DNA of 64,000 nt, from assembly GCF_016612995.1 (NCBI RefSeq), contig NZ_JAEOAH010000001.1:62001-126000 (forward strand). The letters run 5' to 3'. The notes under the pieces are model-generated. The model was given only the letters and a program-made list of their open reading frames with translations. It ran no database searches and was not told the origin of the DNA. Shown here piece after piece: positions 1-10,120 of the stretch. The translations under genes were made by a program, and so were the position numbers. Source of the stretch: Viridibacillus soli (GTDB taxonomy: Bacteria; Bacillota; Bacilli; Bacillales_A; Planococcaceae). Numbering within the stretch: position 1 is the first letter of the stretch; each line of letters opens with the position of its first letter.

Positions 1-105
1 TCCTGCGGGAAATGTAAGAGAACCGATACCCTGCACTTAGCGAAGGAAACGGCTCGGTGCTTGCCCGCGGAAAGCGAGCATCCCGTAGCGGAAATCAACC
101 TACCA
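1..105. repeat. GC-rich dispersed-repeat-like segment, cut by window edge
   Basis: This stretch is clearly richer in G and C than the AT-rich sequence after it, has no coding frame, and ends in a CCGCGGAAAGCGAGC ... AGCGGAAATCAACC block. I recognise this kind of ending from intergenic repeats scattered through Bacillaceae genomes. It is truncated at the left edge, so its full length and any terminal repeats cannot be seen. Copy number cannot be judged from one window. Confidence 0.4.
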
Positions 106-126
106 CTTTAATAGTGCTGGTTGAAA

Positions 127-234
127 TTAGTTAATCAACTCGCCTGCTATAAAAATAGCAGCGTCTGTAGCTAATAATATCGCTGCTGATAAAGCGATGC
201 CTGATGCTCTACCAGTGATTAATGCTATTTTTTT
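127..234 (-). pseudogene. possible remnant of a short-chain dehydrogenase N-terminus
   Basis: Read on the minus strand, an open frame without a start codon gives KKIALITGRASGI followed by an alanine-rich helix-like tail. This resembles the first beta strand and TGxxxGIG loop of Rossmann-fold short-chain dehydrogenases (usually ...ITGGASGIG). The frame is closed by a TAG codon at 235-237 just before the lysines and stops after about 35 residues, far short of the family length of about 250. A GGAGG-like ribosome binding sequence lies a little upstream. It may equally be chance coding-like sequence. Confidence 0.25.
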
Positions 235-286
235 CTACACGTTTCGTGAAAAATTCCTCCTGTACTAAGCGATAAATTGAGTGCGT

Positions 287-304
287 TGTACTGACAAAAG
301 TACA
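287..304. promoter_or_regulatory. inverted repeat TGTACT-N6-AGTACA
   Basis: A perfect six-base inverted repeat with a six-base centre lies upstream of the possible dehydrogenase remnant. Sites of this form are typical of dimeric helix-turn-helix regulators such as the TetR family, but no regulator gene is visible nearby. It may be the surviving operator of the decayed gene. Confidence 0.3.
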
Positions 305-467
305 TCATACACTTATTCCTCATCAATCAAATTTCTTAATACTATAACATCGATAGATAAAATAATATGCACAGATACAGCTTATTTTAATCATTTATTC
401 TTATTATTTTGCGTACGCAACAAATTGTGAGAAACCATTAATGGCTGTAATCTAAATTTACCTAAAT

Positions 468-512
468 TAAAACCCCACCAATCGACTTTAAAATCGATTT
501 TGGTGAGGTTTA
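468..512 (-). terminator. terminator after mtaB
   Basis: On the minus strand the sequence forms a long stem (CACCAAAATCGA pairing with TCGATTGGTG) followed by GGGGTTTTAATTT. It lies just past the mtaB stop codon and probably ends the heat-shock operon transcript. Confidence 0.8.
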
Positions 513-537
513 TAATAAAAAGTTGTTTGAATATCGT

Positions 538-1875
538 TTAATTTGCCAGTACTTCGTCTATTACACGTACAAATTGCCCTTCAGAATGCGGATAGCCAGC
601 TTTAGTAACTTTCACTTTTACTAGTTTACCAATCATCTCTTCATCGCCTTCGAAGATGACTTTCAAGTAGTTGTCCGAATAGCCGGCGTAAAGCCCTGCT
701 TCGGCACCCTCTTTAATACGTTCTTCTGGAATCACTTCTAATACTTCAGTTTCGAACTGACAAGCATAATCTCTTGCAAGTTGGTCATTTAGTGTTAATA
801 AACGGTGTACGCGTTCATTTTTCACTTCTTCATCGACTTGGTCTTCCATACGAGCTGCTGGTGTCCCTGTACGTTTAGAGTATGGGAATACATGCAGTTC
901 AGCAAATTTGTGGTGATTGATGAAGTTATATGTTTCCATAAATTCTTCTTCTGTTTCACCTGGGAAACCAACGATAACGTCAGAAGTAACAGCTAAATGT
1001 GGTAATACCTCACGTAAGCGGTCTAAGCGCTCACCGAAGAATTCCATCGTGTATTTACGACGCATACGTTTAAGTACAGTGTCAGAACCAGATTGGATGG
1101 GGATATGTAAGTGATTTACGACGATGTTAGAATCGCGAAGTACCTCGATCACTTCATCCGATAATTGACTCGCTTCAATCGAACTAATACGTAGACGTTT
1201 TAAGCCTTTTACTTTGGCTTCTAAGTCACGTAATAATTGTGCTAGATTATAATCTTTTAAGTCTTGACCATAACCACCTGTGTGGATTCCTGTTAAGACA
1301 ATTTCTAAATAACCGGCATCAACAAGTTGCTGAGCTTGTAGAATCACTTCTTGTGGATCACGAGAGCGCATTAGACCACGTGCCCACGGGATAATACAAA
1401 AAGTACAGAAGTTATTACAGCCTTCTTGGATTTTCAATGAAGCACGCGTACGGTCAGTAAAATACGGTACGTCAAGCTCTTCATAAATCCTATTTTTCAT
1501 AATGTTACGTACAGCATTAATTGGTTGACGTTCATTCTTGTATTGCTCAATATAACCAATCATTTTTGTACGGTCTTGTGTACCGACGACAATATCCACA
1601 CCGGGAATTGCCATAATTTCTGCTGGAGAAGTTTGAGCATAACATCCTGTTACGCAAATAACGGCATCAGGATTTTGTCTAATAGCACGGCGAATAACTT
1701 GGCGACTTTTTTTATCTCCTGTATTCGTTACCGTACAAGTGTTAACTACATAGACATCTGCCTGATGGTCAAATTCTTTGCGTTCATAACCTTCATCTTT
1801 AAACAGTTGCCAAATTGCCTCTGTTTCATAGTGATTCACTTTACATCCTAATGTATGAAAAGCCACTGAAGACAA
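538..1875 (-). CDS. mtaB: tRNA t6A37 methylthiotransferase MtaB
   Basis: This radical-SAM enzyme adds a methylthio group to N6-threonylcarbamoyladenosine at position 37 of tRNAs reading ANN codons, forming ms2t6A. The 445-residue protein has the expected order: an N-terminal methylthiotransferase domain with conserved cysteines at 11, 47 and 78 that would hold one iron-sulfur cluster, a radical-SAM domain with the Cys153-x3-Cys157-x2-Cys160 motif for the second cluster, and a C-terminal TRAM-like RNA-binding tail from about residue 375. Length and N-terminus match B. subtilis MtaB (YqeV) as I remember it. It is the last gene of the hrcA-dnaK operon, 15 bases after rsmE, and is followed by a strong terminator. 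Confidence 0.95.
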   Translation of the reverse strand: MSSVAFHTLGCKVNHYETEAIWQLFKDEGYERKEFDHQADVYVVNTCTVTNTGDKKSRQVIRRAIRQNPDAVICVTGCYAQTSPAEIMAIPGVDIVVGTQDRTKMIGYIEQYKNERQPINAVRNIMKNRIYEELDVPYFTDRTRASLKIQEGCNNFCTFCIIPWARGLMRSRDPQEVILQAQQLVDAGYLEIVLTGIHTGGYGQDLKDYNLAQLLRDLEAKVKGLKRLRISSIEASQLSDEVIEVLRDSNIVVNHLHIPIQSGSDTVLKRMRRKYTMEFFGERLDRLREVLPHLAVTSDVIVGFPGETEEEFMETYNFINHHKFAELHVFPYSKRTGTPAARMEDQVDEEVKNERVHRLLTLNDQLARDYACQFETEVLEVIPEERIKEGAEAGLYAGYSDNYLKVIFEGDEEMIGKLVKVKVTKAGYPHSEGQFVRVIDEVLAN

Positions 1876-1890
1876 GGCTCGTCACCTCTT

Positions 1891-2628
1891 TCATTCAAAT
1901 TCATAAGAAATTGCGGATAGTACATAAAACGGTGCTGTTTCAGCTCGTAAAATTCTCGGTCCTAAAGAAATGCATTGACACCCTAATCCTTGTAAAGCAG
2001 TAGCCTCTTTTCGAGAAATACCACCTTCAGGACCAAATATGACAAGGATTGACTTATAATCATACACCTTTTTCAATTGGTCAGCAAACCGCGTACGTTC
2101 AAGTTGTTTGGCATCCTCTTCATCAGCTAAGAAAACGGCATCATATTCCGATACTTTTTTTAGCAAATGTGAGAAGCTTACAAGCTCTTCAATTGTTGGA
2201 ATATGCGTACGATGCGATTGCTCCGCCGCTTCCTTTGCAATTTTCTGTAAGCGCTCCTGCTTCTTCTTACCTTTTTTTCCATCCCATTTGACGATTGAAC
2301 GTTCAGCTTCATAAGGAAGTAATGCATACATTCCTAACTCTGTTGACTTTTGGACGATTAAATCAAGCTTGTCGCCCTTTGGCAAACCACAAGCAATCGT
2401 TACTTGAATTGGTAGTTCAGGAGAAGGGAGTATCTTTTCTGTCTTTTCTACATGAACCCCTTGCTCAGTTAAGTCCGCAATTCGACAGATTGTTGCCACG
2501 CCTTTATGCACGACAATAATTTCTTCGCCTATACGCATACGCATCACTTTTGAAATATGGTGTGCATCTTCACCACTGATAATAGCTAATTGATTATCGA
2601 AAGATTCATTTATAAAATATCGTTGCAT
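1891..2628 (-). CDS. rsmE: 16S rRNA (uracil-1498-N3) methyltransferase RsmE
   Basis: RsmE methylates N3 of U1498 in helix 44 of 16S rRNA in assembled 30S subunits. The 245-residue protein has the N-terminal PUA-like barrel and a C-terminal SPOUT knot, seen as IFGPEGGISRKE near residue 200 and SLGPRILRAETA near residue 225, which form the SAM-binding trefoil. A GGAGTG ribosome binding site precedes the ATG. It sits between prmA and mtaB, as in B. subtilis (yqeU), so ribosome modification genes share the heat-shock transcript. Confidence 0.95.
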   Translation of the reverse strand: MQRYFINESFDNQLAIISGEDAHHISKVMRMRIGEEIIVVHKGVATICRIADLTEQGVHVEKTEKILPSPELPIQVTIACGLPKGDKLDLIVQKSTELGMYALLPYEAERSIVKWDGKKGKKKQERLQKIAKEAAEQSHRTHIPTIEELVSFSHLLKKVSEYDAVFLADEEDAKQLERTRFADQLKKVYDYKSILVIFGPEGGISRKEATALQGLGCQCISLGPRILRAETAPFYVLSAISYEFE

Positions 2629-2640
2629 AGTAACACTCCA

Positions 2641-3591
2641 TCAATTTACTGATTTTCGTGAAATAATTGCTACCCAATCTTCCATCATCATCACTTCTTC
2701 AATCGTAAAGCCAGCTTTTTCTAAAGATGCTTTTACATCTTCCTTCTTCGCTTCAATAATTCCTGAAGTAATGAATAGGCCACCTGGTTTTACAATCGTG
2801 TAAGCATCATCTGTAAAAGTCATAATCACTTCAGCTAAAATATTGGCAACAACAATGTCTGCAGGTTCCTTAACAGTATCTAATAGATTGCCTTGCATAA
2901 CATCGATATGGTCTTCAACTTTATTTAGCTGGACGTTTTCGACAGCCGAGCGTACAGCTACTTCGTCTAAGTCAAGTGCATGGACATGCTTTGCACCGAG
3001 CATTGCAGCTCCGATTGCTAAAACACCTGAACCCGTACCAACATCAACTACTGTATTCGTTTCCTGCACTGTTTTTTCTAATGCTTGTAAACATAAAACA
3101 GTTGTAGGGTGAGTACCTGTACCAAAGGCCATACCTGGATCAAGTTCAATAATAAGCTCATCGCTGTTTACTGGCTCATACTCTTCCCAAGTCGGGACAA
3201 TTGTGAAACGGTTAGAAATTTTCACAGGATGATAATATTTTTTCCAGGCAGTTGCCCAATCTTCCTCGTTAACTTCACTTATTGTCACTTTGTTGTGTCC
3301 AATATTAATGTCATAGTTAACAAGATTATTGATTGCAAGTTTAATCTCTTCAATGGTTTCACCTAAGAAGCTTGTTACAGATAAGTAAGCTTTAACAATG
3401 ACTCCGTCTTTAGGGAAATCGCTTGGATTTAAATCATAAATTTCGCCAAATTGATCTGCACGTTCTTTCGCATAGTCTTTCGAATCTTCTATCACAACAC
3501 CGCTTGCTCCAGCTTCGTGCAGAATATTTGAAATTGCTTCAACCGCTTCAGTAGTTGTGTGGATGGATAGTTCCGACCATTTCACTTGCAA
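2641..3591 (-). CDS. prmA: ribosomal protein L11 methyltransferase PrmA
   Basis: PrmA trimethylates amino groups of ribosomal protein L11 using SAM. The protein is 316 residues, the usual length. An N-terminal substrate-recognition domain is followed by a class I methyltransferase fold with [16 protein letters not shown] (SAM motif I, about residues 180-196) and VANILAEV (motif IV). It lies 9 bases downstream of dnaJ and 12 bases upstream of rsmE in one operon. L11 methylation is usually dispensable in other bacteria. Confidence 0.95.
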   Translation of the reverse strand: MQVKWSELSIHTTTEAVEAISNILHEAGASGVVIEDSKDYAKERADQFGEIYDLNPSDFPKDGVIVKAYLSVTSFLGETIEEIKLAINNLVNYDINIGHNKVTISEVNEEDWATAWKKYYHPVKISNRFTIVPTWEEYEPVNSDELIIELDPGMAFGTGTHPTTVLCLQALEKTVQETNTVVDVGTGSGVLAIGAAMLGAKHVHALDLDEVAVRSAVENVQLNKVEDHIDVMQGNLLDTVKEPADIVVANILAEVIMTFTDDAYTIVKPGGLFITSGIIEAKKEDVKASLEKAGFTIEEVMMMEDWVAIISRKSVN

Positions 3592-3600
3592 TCAACTCCC

Positions 3601-4731
3601 TTATTCACCTTTAAATTTGTTTTTAATCTTATCGAATAATGTGCTACCTTGCTCTTCCGGGATATCTCCTGAAATGCTAGCAAATTCGCGCAAAATTTGT
3701 TTTTGTTTTTCGGTTAGTTTTTTCGGTGTTACAACACGTACGATGACATGTTGATCCCCCATACCGTAACCATGTACGTTTTTGATACCTTTTCCTTTAA
3801 GTCGGAATTTATCTCCAGATTGAGTTCCTGCTGGAATTTTCATTTTCACTTTACCATGAACAGTTGGCACTTCAATTTCATCACCAAGTGCTGCTTGTGG
3901 GAAAGTAATTGGTAAATCCAAATAAATATCGTCGCCATCACGTTCGAATTGTTCAGATTCACGAACATGGAAAACGATGTAAAGATCGCCCGCTGGACCA
4001 CCATTCGTGCCTGCTTCACCTTGACCGCTCACACGTAGTTGTTGACCATCATCTACACCTGCTGGAATAGTGATTTTGATTTTTTTACGTTTTTTAGTCG
4101 TTCCAACACCATGACAAGTTGAACATTTATCTTTAATAATTTGGCCCGTACCTTTACAAGAACCACAAGTACGACGGTTAACCATTTGACCAAATGGTGT
4201 ATTCACAGTTTCATTTACTTGACCTTGGCCATTACAGTGAGAACATGTGTCTTTAGATGTCCCAGGTTTTGCACCAGAGCCATGACAAGTTTCACATGTT
4301 TCATCACGAGGAATTTCAATTTCAGTTTCTTTACCGAATACCGCTTCCTCGAAGTTAATATTCATGCGATATTGCAAATCGTCACCTTTTGTCGGTGCGT
4401 TTGGATCACGACGACGACCGCCACCGCCTCCTCCACCAAAGAAGGAACTAAAAATGTCTTCGAAGCCGAAGCCATCTCCACCACCGAAGCCTCCTCCGCC
4501 AAATCCTTGATTTGGATCTTGGTGACCGTATTGGTCATAGCGTGCTTTTTTCTGTTCATCGCTTAATACTTCATAAGCTTCAGCAAGTTCTTTGAATTTC
4601 TCTTCTGCTCCCGCTTCTTTGTTTAAGTCAGGATGATATTGTTTTGATAATTTACGATAAGCTTTTTTTATTTCCTCTTTTGAAGCGGATTTTGTTAATC
4701 CTAACACTTCATAGTAATCACGTTTATTCAT
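3601..4731 (-). CDS. dnaJ: co-chaperone DnaJ (Hsp40)
   Basis: DnaJ delivers unfolded proteins to DnaK and stimulates its ATPase. The chosen start, [11 protein letters not shown], gives 376 residues; the open frame runs 46 codons further upstream, but that part crosses a terminator hairpin and does not look like protein. The J domain carries His33-Pro34-Asp35, then come a glycine/phenylalanine-rich linker (about 75-115), four CxxCxGxG zinc repeats ([32 protein letters not shown]) and the C-terminal substrate-binding domains. This is a full type I DnaJ. It follows dnaK after a 184-base gap containing a hairpin. Confidence 0.97.
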   Translation of the reverse strand: MNKRDYYEVLGLTKSASKEEIKKAYRKLSKQYHPDLNKEAGAEEKFKELAEAYEVLSDEQKKARYDQYGHQDPNQGFGGGGFGGGDGFGFEDIFSSFFGGGGGGGRRRDPNAPTKGDDLQYRMNINFEEAVFGKETEIEIPRDETCETCHGSGAKPGTSKDTCSHCNGQGQVNETVNTPFGQMVNRRTCGSCKGTGQIIKDKCSTCHGVGTTKKRKKIKITIPAGVDDGQQLRVSGQGEAGTNGGPAGDLYIVFHVRESEQFERDGDDIYLDLPITFPQAALGDEIEVPTVHGKVKMKIPAGTQSGDKFRLKGKGIKNVHGYGMGDQHVIVRVVTPKKLTEKQKQILREFASISGDIPEEQGSTLFDKIKNKFKGE

Positions 4732-4802
4732 TTCCACTCTCACGCTCCGTTCACATAAAATACATTGTAACATGGAAAAAACAAATGGCAAAAAACATGG
4801 AA

Positions 4803-4836
4803 AAAAGCCAAAGCCCGAGAGCGGTCTTTGGCTTTT
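4803..4836 (-). terminator. intra-operon hairpin between dnaK and dnaJ
   Basis: On the minus strand AAAAGCCAAAG pairs with CTTTGGCTTTT around a 12-base loop, followed by more T. It has the form of an intrinsic terminator in the dnaK-dnaJ gap. It probably lowers transcription into dnaJ and the methylation genes, or stabilises the 3' end of the upstream message. No clear second promoter was found for dnaJ, so partial readthrough is the likely mode. Confidence 0.75.
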
Positions 4837-4915
4837 CCCAAAACAACAATGCATGAAGTTTCTATGCACTATTCTAATTTCAAGAGCAATTAAAGAAGTG
4901 CTCTATTTTTTGATA

Positions 4916-6760
<1,845 letters not shown>

Positions 6761-6791
6761 CTAGATTTCATTCATTTTTTCGATTAGAAAT

Positions 6792-7373
6792 TTATTCATT
6801 AACTTTAACCATTGCTGGTCGTAGTACACGGTCTTTTAGCTTATACCCTTTTTGTAGCTCTTGTAGGACGATTCCTACTTCTTTTAAATCATCTTGCTCT
6901 TGCATAACTGCATGGTGGACGTTTGGATCAAACGTTTCCCCTTCAGTTGCTACAGGTTCTAAGCCTTCTTTTGATGTTGCTTCTATTAGTGAACGGTATA
7001 CCATCTCAATCCCTTTTTTCATGGATTCGGCATCTTCCGTTTTAGCCTCAACTTGTAAAGCTCGTTCGAAATTGTCTAATACCGGAAGTAAATCCGTTAG
7101 CAAATTTTGTGCACGATACTTTTCTTGTGCCACGCGTTCTGTTTGTGTGCGGCGTTTTAGATTGTCATAATCAGCACGTAATCGAAGGTAACGACTTTCT
7201 TCTTCATCTAGCTTTAACTCTAGTGCTGAAAGTTCCACTCGTTGTTGTTCTTCAAGTGATAATTCAGGTGTCACTTCAGCTTCTACTGTGCTTTCTTCTT
7301 GTACATTTTGTTGTTCTTCAACAACTGTGTTTTCTTCTACAACTTGCTCTTTAAATTCATTTGTTTCAGACAC
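6792..7373 (-). CDS. grpE: nucleotide exchange factor GrpE
   Basis: GrpE releases ADP from DnaK. The 193-residue protein has a long glutamate-rich N-terminal segment, a coiled-coil region (about 45-105) with LRLRADYDNLKRRTQ, and the C-terminal beta domain with TEGETFDPNVHHAVMQ and the closing RPAMVKV motif. It dimerises through the coiled coil. It is the second gene of the operon, 26 bases after hrcA. Confidence 0.96.
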   Translation of the reverse strand: MSETNEFKEQVVEENTVVEEQQNVQEESTVEAEVTPELSLEEQQRVELSALELKLDEEESRYLRLRADYDNLKRRTQTERVAQEKYRAQNLLTDLLPVLDNFERALQVEAKTEDAESMKKGIEMVYRSLIEATSKEGLEPVATEGETFDPNVHHAVMQEQDDLKEVGIVLQELQKGYKLKDRVLRPAMVKVNE

Positions 7374-7399
7374 GTTTCATCCTCCTATAATGTCGCTCT

Positions 7400-8425
7400 C
7401 TACCGAAGTTTTTGTGTCAGTTGGCGCGTTAAATCGCCACTCATGAAGTCGAGTAATGCAACGACACGTCGATAATCCATTCTTGTAGGACCAATGATGG
7501 CAATTGAACCACTTTGTCCCTCACCTACTGAATAAGATGCAGTGATCACACTGCATTCCTCCATGGCTAAATGGTTGTTTTCAGATCCAATACGGATTTG
7601 AATCCCAGCTTGGTTCAAAGGGAAAATCGATTGGATTTGAGTTGTTTTTTCCATTAATTCCATTAACATTCTGACTTTGTTTAAGTCATTGAACTCTGGT
7701 TGGTTGAACATATTCGTTTTGCCACCATAGAAGAGTTTACCTTCTGATTGATGTGCTGTCACGTCTATTAATGACGAAAGTAATCCGCCATAAGTCCCGA
7801 GATGTTGCTTAATGACTGCTGCAGTTTCAAACTCAAGCTTCATTTGCAGATGCTCAAGTGGTACACCTATCAGCCGTTCATTTAAAATATTTACGACCTT
7901 TTCTATATCCGATGGAGAGAAATCCTCCGGTAATGAGAAAATGCGATTCTCTACATGGCCGTTATCTGTCACGATAATAGCAACTGCAGAATCCGCTGTT
8001 AATGGTACGATTGAAAATCTTTTTACTTTATGCAGCTGGACATCTGGTCCTAATAATATAGATGTGTAAGACGTCAATTCAGATAAAATCGTAGCGGACT
8101 TCCGAATGACTTGTTCAGTTTCCATAATCCGATCTTGGAAAACAGATTGGATTTTGTGAATCTCGTTTGTTGTAATTATTTGAGGCTTAAGCAAATGATC
8201 CACATAAAATCTGTAACCTTTTTCAGACGGAACTCGCCCCGATGAAGTATGCGTTTTTTCTAGGAAACCTAGCTCTTCTAAATCCGCCATTTCGTTACGA
8301 ATGGTAGCTGGACTAAAAGTAATGCCTTCCTTCTTCGAAATTTGTCGAGAGCCAACTGGTTGCGCTGACAATATGAAGTCATCTACGATTACTTGCAATA
8401 CTTGTAACTGCCGATTTGTTAGCAT
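7400..8425 (-). CDS. hrcA: heat-inducible transcription repressor HrcA
   Basis: HrcA represses this operon (and usually groESL) by binding CIRCE; its active state depends on GroEL in B. subtilis. The start was set at MLTNRQLQVLQ (341 aa), which has AGAGGTGAT at good distance; the upstream in-frame codon at 8446 lies inside the CIRCE operator and is not plausible. An N-terminal winged helix (PVGSRQISKKEGITFSPATIRNEMADLEELGFLEKTH region, about 25-60) is followed by the GAF-like dimerisation domain. The C-terminal MDYRRVVALLDFMSGDL matches the family. Confidence 0.97.
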   Translation of the reverse strand: MLTNRQLQVLQVIVDDFILSAQPVGSRQISKKEGITFSPATIRNEMADLEELGFLEKTHTSSGRVPSEKGYRFYVDHLLKPQIITTNEIHKIQSVFQDRIMETEQVIRKSATILSELTSYTSILLGPDVQLHKVKRFSIVPLTADSAVAIIVTDNGHVENRIFSLPEDFSPSDIEKVVNILNERLIGVPLEHLQMKLEFETAAVIKQHLGTYGGLLSSLIDVTAHQSEGKLFYGGKTNMFNQPEFNDLNKVRMLMELMEKTTQIQSIFPLNQAGIQIRIGSENNHLAMEECSVITASYSVGEGQSGSIAIIGPTRMDYRRVVALLDFMSGDLTRQLTQKLR

Positions 8426-8439
8426 GATCATCACCTCTG

Positions 8440-8466
8440 TTAGCACTCACTTAAGAAGAGTGCTAA
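8440..8466. promoter_or_regulatory. CIRCE operator
   Basis: TTAGCACTC-N9-GAGTGCTAA is a perfect match to the HrcA-binding CIRCE element, with exact nine-base arms and nine-base spacer. It sits 15 bases upstream of the hrcA start codon, in the 5' leader, so the operon is autoregulated. Confidence 0.97.
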
Positions 8467-8476
8467 TACTATAATT

Positions 8477-8505
8477 AACTTATCAAATCTATTATTTTAT
8501 GTCAA
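8477..8505 (-). promoter_or_regulatory. sigma-A promoter of the hrcA-dnaK operon
   Basis: On the minus strand TTGACA (8505-8500) is followed after 17 bases by TAAGTT (8482-8477). The predicted transcription start falls at or just before the CIRCE element, as in other CIRCE-controlled operons. Confidence 0.7.
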
Positions 8506-8520
8506 CGGAAACGCATGTGT

Positions 8521-9657
8521 TTAGAGTAAAAATTCTTCAAAAACTTCATTTCCTACGAAGCGGCCTTTTTTCGTTAACTTCACAGCGGCTTCATCGTTTG
8601 ATAAAAGTCCTGCTGAAACGAGCAATTTAAGCTTTTTACTATACACACTTTCAATTGTACAATTGAATTTAGCTTGAAAATGTTTTTTTGAAATACCAGC
8701 TGTTTTACGTAAACCTAAAAACATCTCCTCTTCCATTTTCTCATCTTGTGTTACCACATGTGTTTTAAGGATCGGCTTTTCCCCTGCTTCTAATGAGCTT
8801 ATATATTTCTTCAATGGTGCATGGTTAGAATAGCGAATGCCATTTACATAGCCATGCGCTCCTGCGCCGAAGCCAGCGTATTCATCATTATCCCAATAAA
8901 TACGGTTATGAATAGAAGAATGCCCATCTTTGCTGAAATTACTAATTTCGTATTGATGGAAGCCATGCTCCTCCATTTGTTGCATTAATATGTCATACAT
9001 ATCCGCCTCTAAATCTTCACCAGGCAAACTCAATTTCCCCTTGTTCATTAGGTTATAAAAAATTGTTTTTGATTCGACAATAAGAGAGTATGCTGAATAA
9101 TGAGGAAGATTTAAACCAAATGCCACTTCTAGCGTTGCTTTCCATTCTTCCACCGTTTGACCAGGCAGCCCATACATTAAATCGATGCTAATGTTCGTAA
9201 AGCCTACTTTTTTTGCTTCCTTTAACGTTTCAAAAACATGTTCATTTGAATGTGTGCGTCCTAGTTTTTTTAATAACTCTGGTTGGAATGCTTGTACACC
9301 GAGGCTTATTCGATTGACGCCACCTTTATAAAGCACTTCTAGTTTTTCTTTCGTTAATTCATCCGGATTTGCCTCTGATGTAAATTCTGTGACATGTTCC
9401 ATTGGAATATACGTTTTAATCAAAGTTAAAAGGCGTGACAGCTGCGTCGGTGACAAAGATGTCGGAGTGCCACCACCTAAAAAAATAGTTTCTATATGAC
9501 TGAAAGCCTGCTTGTCCTCAGACCATAACTTCATTTCTGTGCCAAGTGCTTCTATATATTCATCAACTGGCTGGTTTTTAAAAAATACTTTATTGAAATC
9601 GCAATAATTGCAAATTTGATGGCAAAATGGAATGTGTATGTAAACGCCTCTAGCCAA
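8521..9657 (-). CDS. hemW: HemW-like radical SAM haem chaperone
   Basis: HemW proteins resemble oxygen-independent coproporphyrinogen oxidase HemN but act in haem delivery. The radical-SAM motif CHQICNYC (Cys-x3-Cys-x2-Cys) follows YIHIPF near the N-terminus, and the extra fourth cysteine typical of true HemN is absent. The start was set at a TTG (9657) preceded by AGAAGGAA at ideal distance, giving 378 residues, close to the B. subtilis protein; the frame runs 17 codons further upstream without similarity. C-terminal HemN-type winged domain: EEMFLGLRKTAGISKKHF. It lies upstream of the heat-shock operon, whose promoter is separate. Confidence 0.93.
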   Translation of the reverse strand: MARGVYIHIPFCHQICNYCDFNKVFFKNQPVDEYIEALGTEMKLWSEDKQAFSHIETIFLGGGTPTSLSPTQLSRLLTLIKTYIPMEHVTEFTSEANPDELTKEKLEVLYKGGVNRISLGVQAFQPELLKKLGRTHSNEHVFETLKEAKKVGFTNISIDLMYGLPGQTVEEWKATLEVAFGLNLPHYSAYSLIVESKTIFYNLMNKGKLSLPGEDLEADMYDILMQQMEEHGFHQYEISNFSKDGHSSIHNRIYWDNDEYAGFGAGAHGYVNGIRYSNHAPLKKYISSLEAGEKPILKTHVVTQDEKMEEEMFLGLRKTAGISKKHFQAKFNCTIESVYSKKLKLLVSAGLLSNDEAAVKLTKKGRFVGNEVFEEFLL

Positions 9658-9783
9658 TTTGATTCCTTCTTTCTTGTAGAGAATTTTTCTGTTCTTGTGA
9701 AAATTCACGTTCTAAACATGTAGTTTTATTCTAATGCATTTAGTTCAAAACGCAAAACGATGAAGAATCATCGTTTTTTAGAA

Positions 9784-9826
9784 ATAAAAAAAGTTACAGC
9801 GATCGATTGCTCTCACTGTAACTTCT
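9784..9826 (-). terminator. terminator after the 56-codon unit
   Basis: On the minus strand AAGTTACAG pairs with CTGTAACTT across a loop of about 16 bases and runs into seven T. It begins directly after the stop codon at 9827-9829, so the small unit upstream has its own 3' end. Confidence 0.8.
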
Positions 9827-9997
9827 TTAAATTGCTTGTTTATATTCAATAATTTGCGGTTGTATAGTTGGTTGCTCTTGTTTAAATTCATTCAATTTCT
9901 CTTGCATATATGCTACACGCGCCTCAAACGCTACAAGACCCGCTTCTATTGTTGCCATTAAGAGATCCAAACGGTCATTTTCATCATGATAATCGAT
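9827..9997 (-). CDS. small protein of unknown function, apparent ATC start
   Basis: I do not recognise this gene. The frame encodes about 56 residues: DYHDENDRLDLLMATIEAGL continuing to an EARVAYMQEKLNEFKQEQ helix and a QIIEYKQAI end, so an acidic N-terminus, an amphipathic and possibly coiled helix and a short tail. A strong ribosome binding site, AAGGAG (10007-10012), sits nine bases before an ATC codon in frame, and the frame is closed by TGA just upstream of that. Other in-frame candidates are TTG at codon 10 and ATG at codon 14 (9958), both without a good binding site. With its own promoter region and terminator it looks like a monocistronic gene. The start codon may be a real rare ATC, a mutated ATG, or a sequencing error. 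Confidence 0.55.
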   Translation of the reverse strand: MDYHDENDRLDLLMATIEAGLVAFEARVAYMQEKLNEFKQEQPTIQPQIIEYKQAI

Positions 9998-10030
9998 TTG
10001 AACTCACTCCTTACTTTTCATTATTCATAT

Positions 10031-10052
10031 TATCACTGTATATACAGTGATA
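10031..10052. promoter_or_regulatory. 22-base perfect palindrome in the small-gene promoter region
   Basis: The arms are TATCACTGTAT and ATACAGTGATA with no spacer. It lies about 20 bases upstream of the ribosome binding site at 10007-10012. TTGATA-N16-TATATA can be read through it on the minus strand, so it would overlap a promoter. It looks like an operator for a dimeric repressor. It does not have the CGAAC-type Gram-positive LexA core, and its CTG-N6-CAG spacing is not that of enterobacterial LexA boxes. Confidence 0.55.
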
Positions 10053-10103
10053 AACAAGCTTATCAAAATTACTGTCATCTGAGAACCTACCAACACATAT
10101 TTT

Positions 10104-10120
10104 TGACGAAAAATGTCGAA
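10104..10120 (+). promoter_or_regulatory. two tandem 0A-box-like heptamers, 10 bases apart
   Basis: TGACGAA at 10104-10110 and TGTCGAA at 10114-10120 match the Spo0A-box core TGNCGAA, the second exactly. Their start-to-start distance is 10 bases, one helical turn, as in known Spo0A sites; a weaker TGTCCGAA follows at 10124. They lie 50-90 bases upstream of the small-gene promoter region. Seven-base motifs arise by chance in AT-rich DNA, so this stays tentative. Confidence 0.35.

Noticed and set aside
4141-4566. Plus-strand open frame of 141 codons opposite dnaJ
   Set aside because: It is the antisense shadow of the zinc-repeat and glycine-rich part of dnaJ, whose protein is unmistakable; no ribosome binding site was seen.
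10031-10052. Palindrome as a LexA/SOS box
   Set aside because: CTG and CAG are six bases apart rather than ten, and the Gram-positive LexA core CGAAC-N4-GTTCG is absent.
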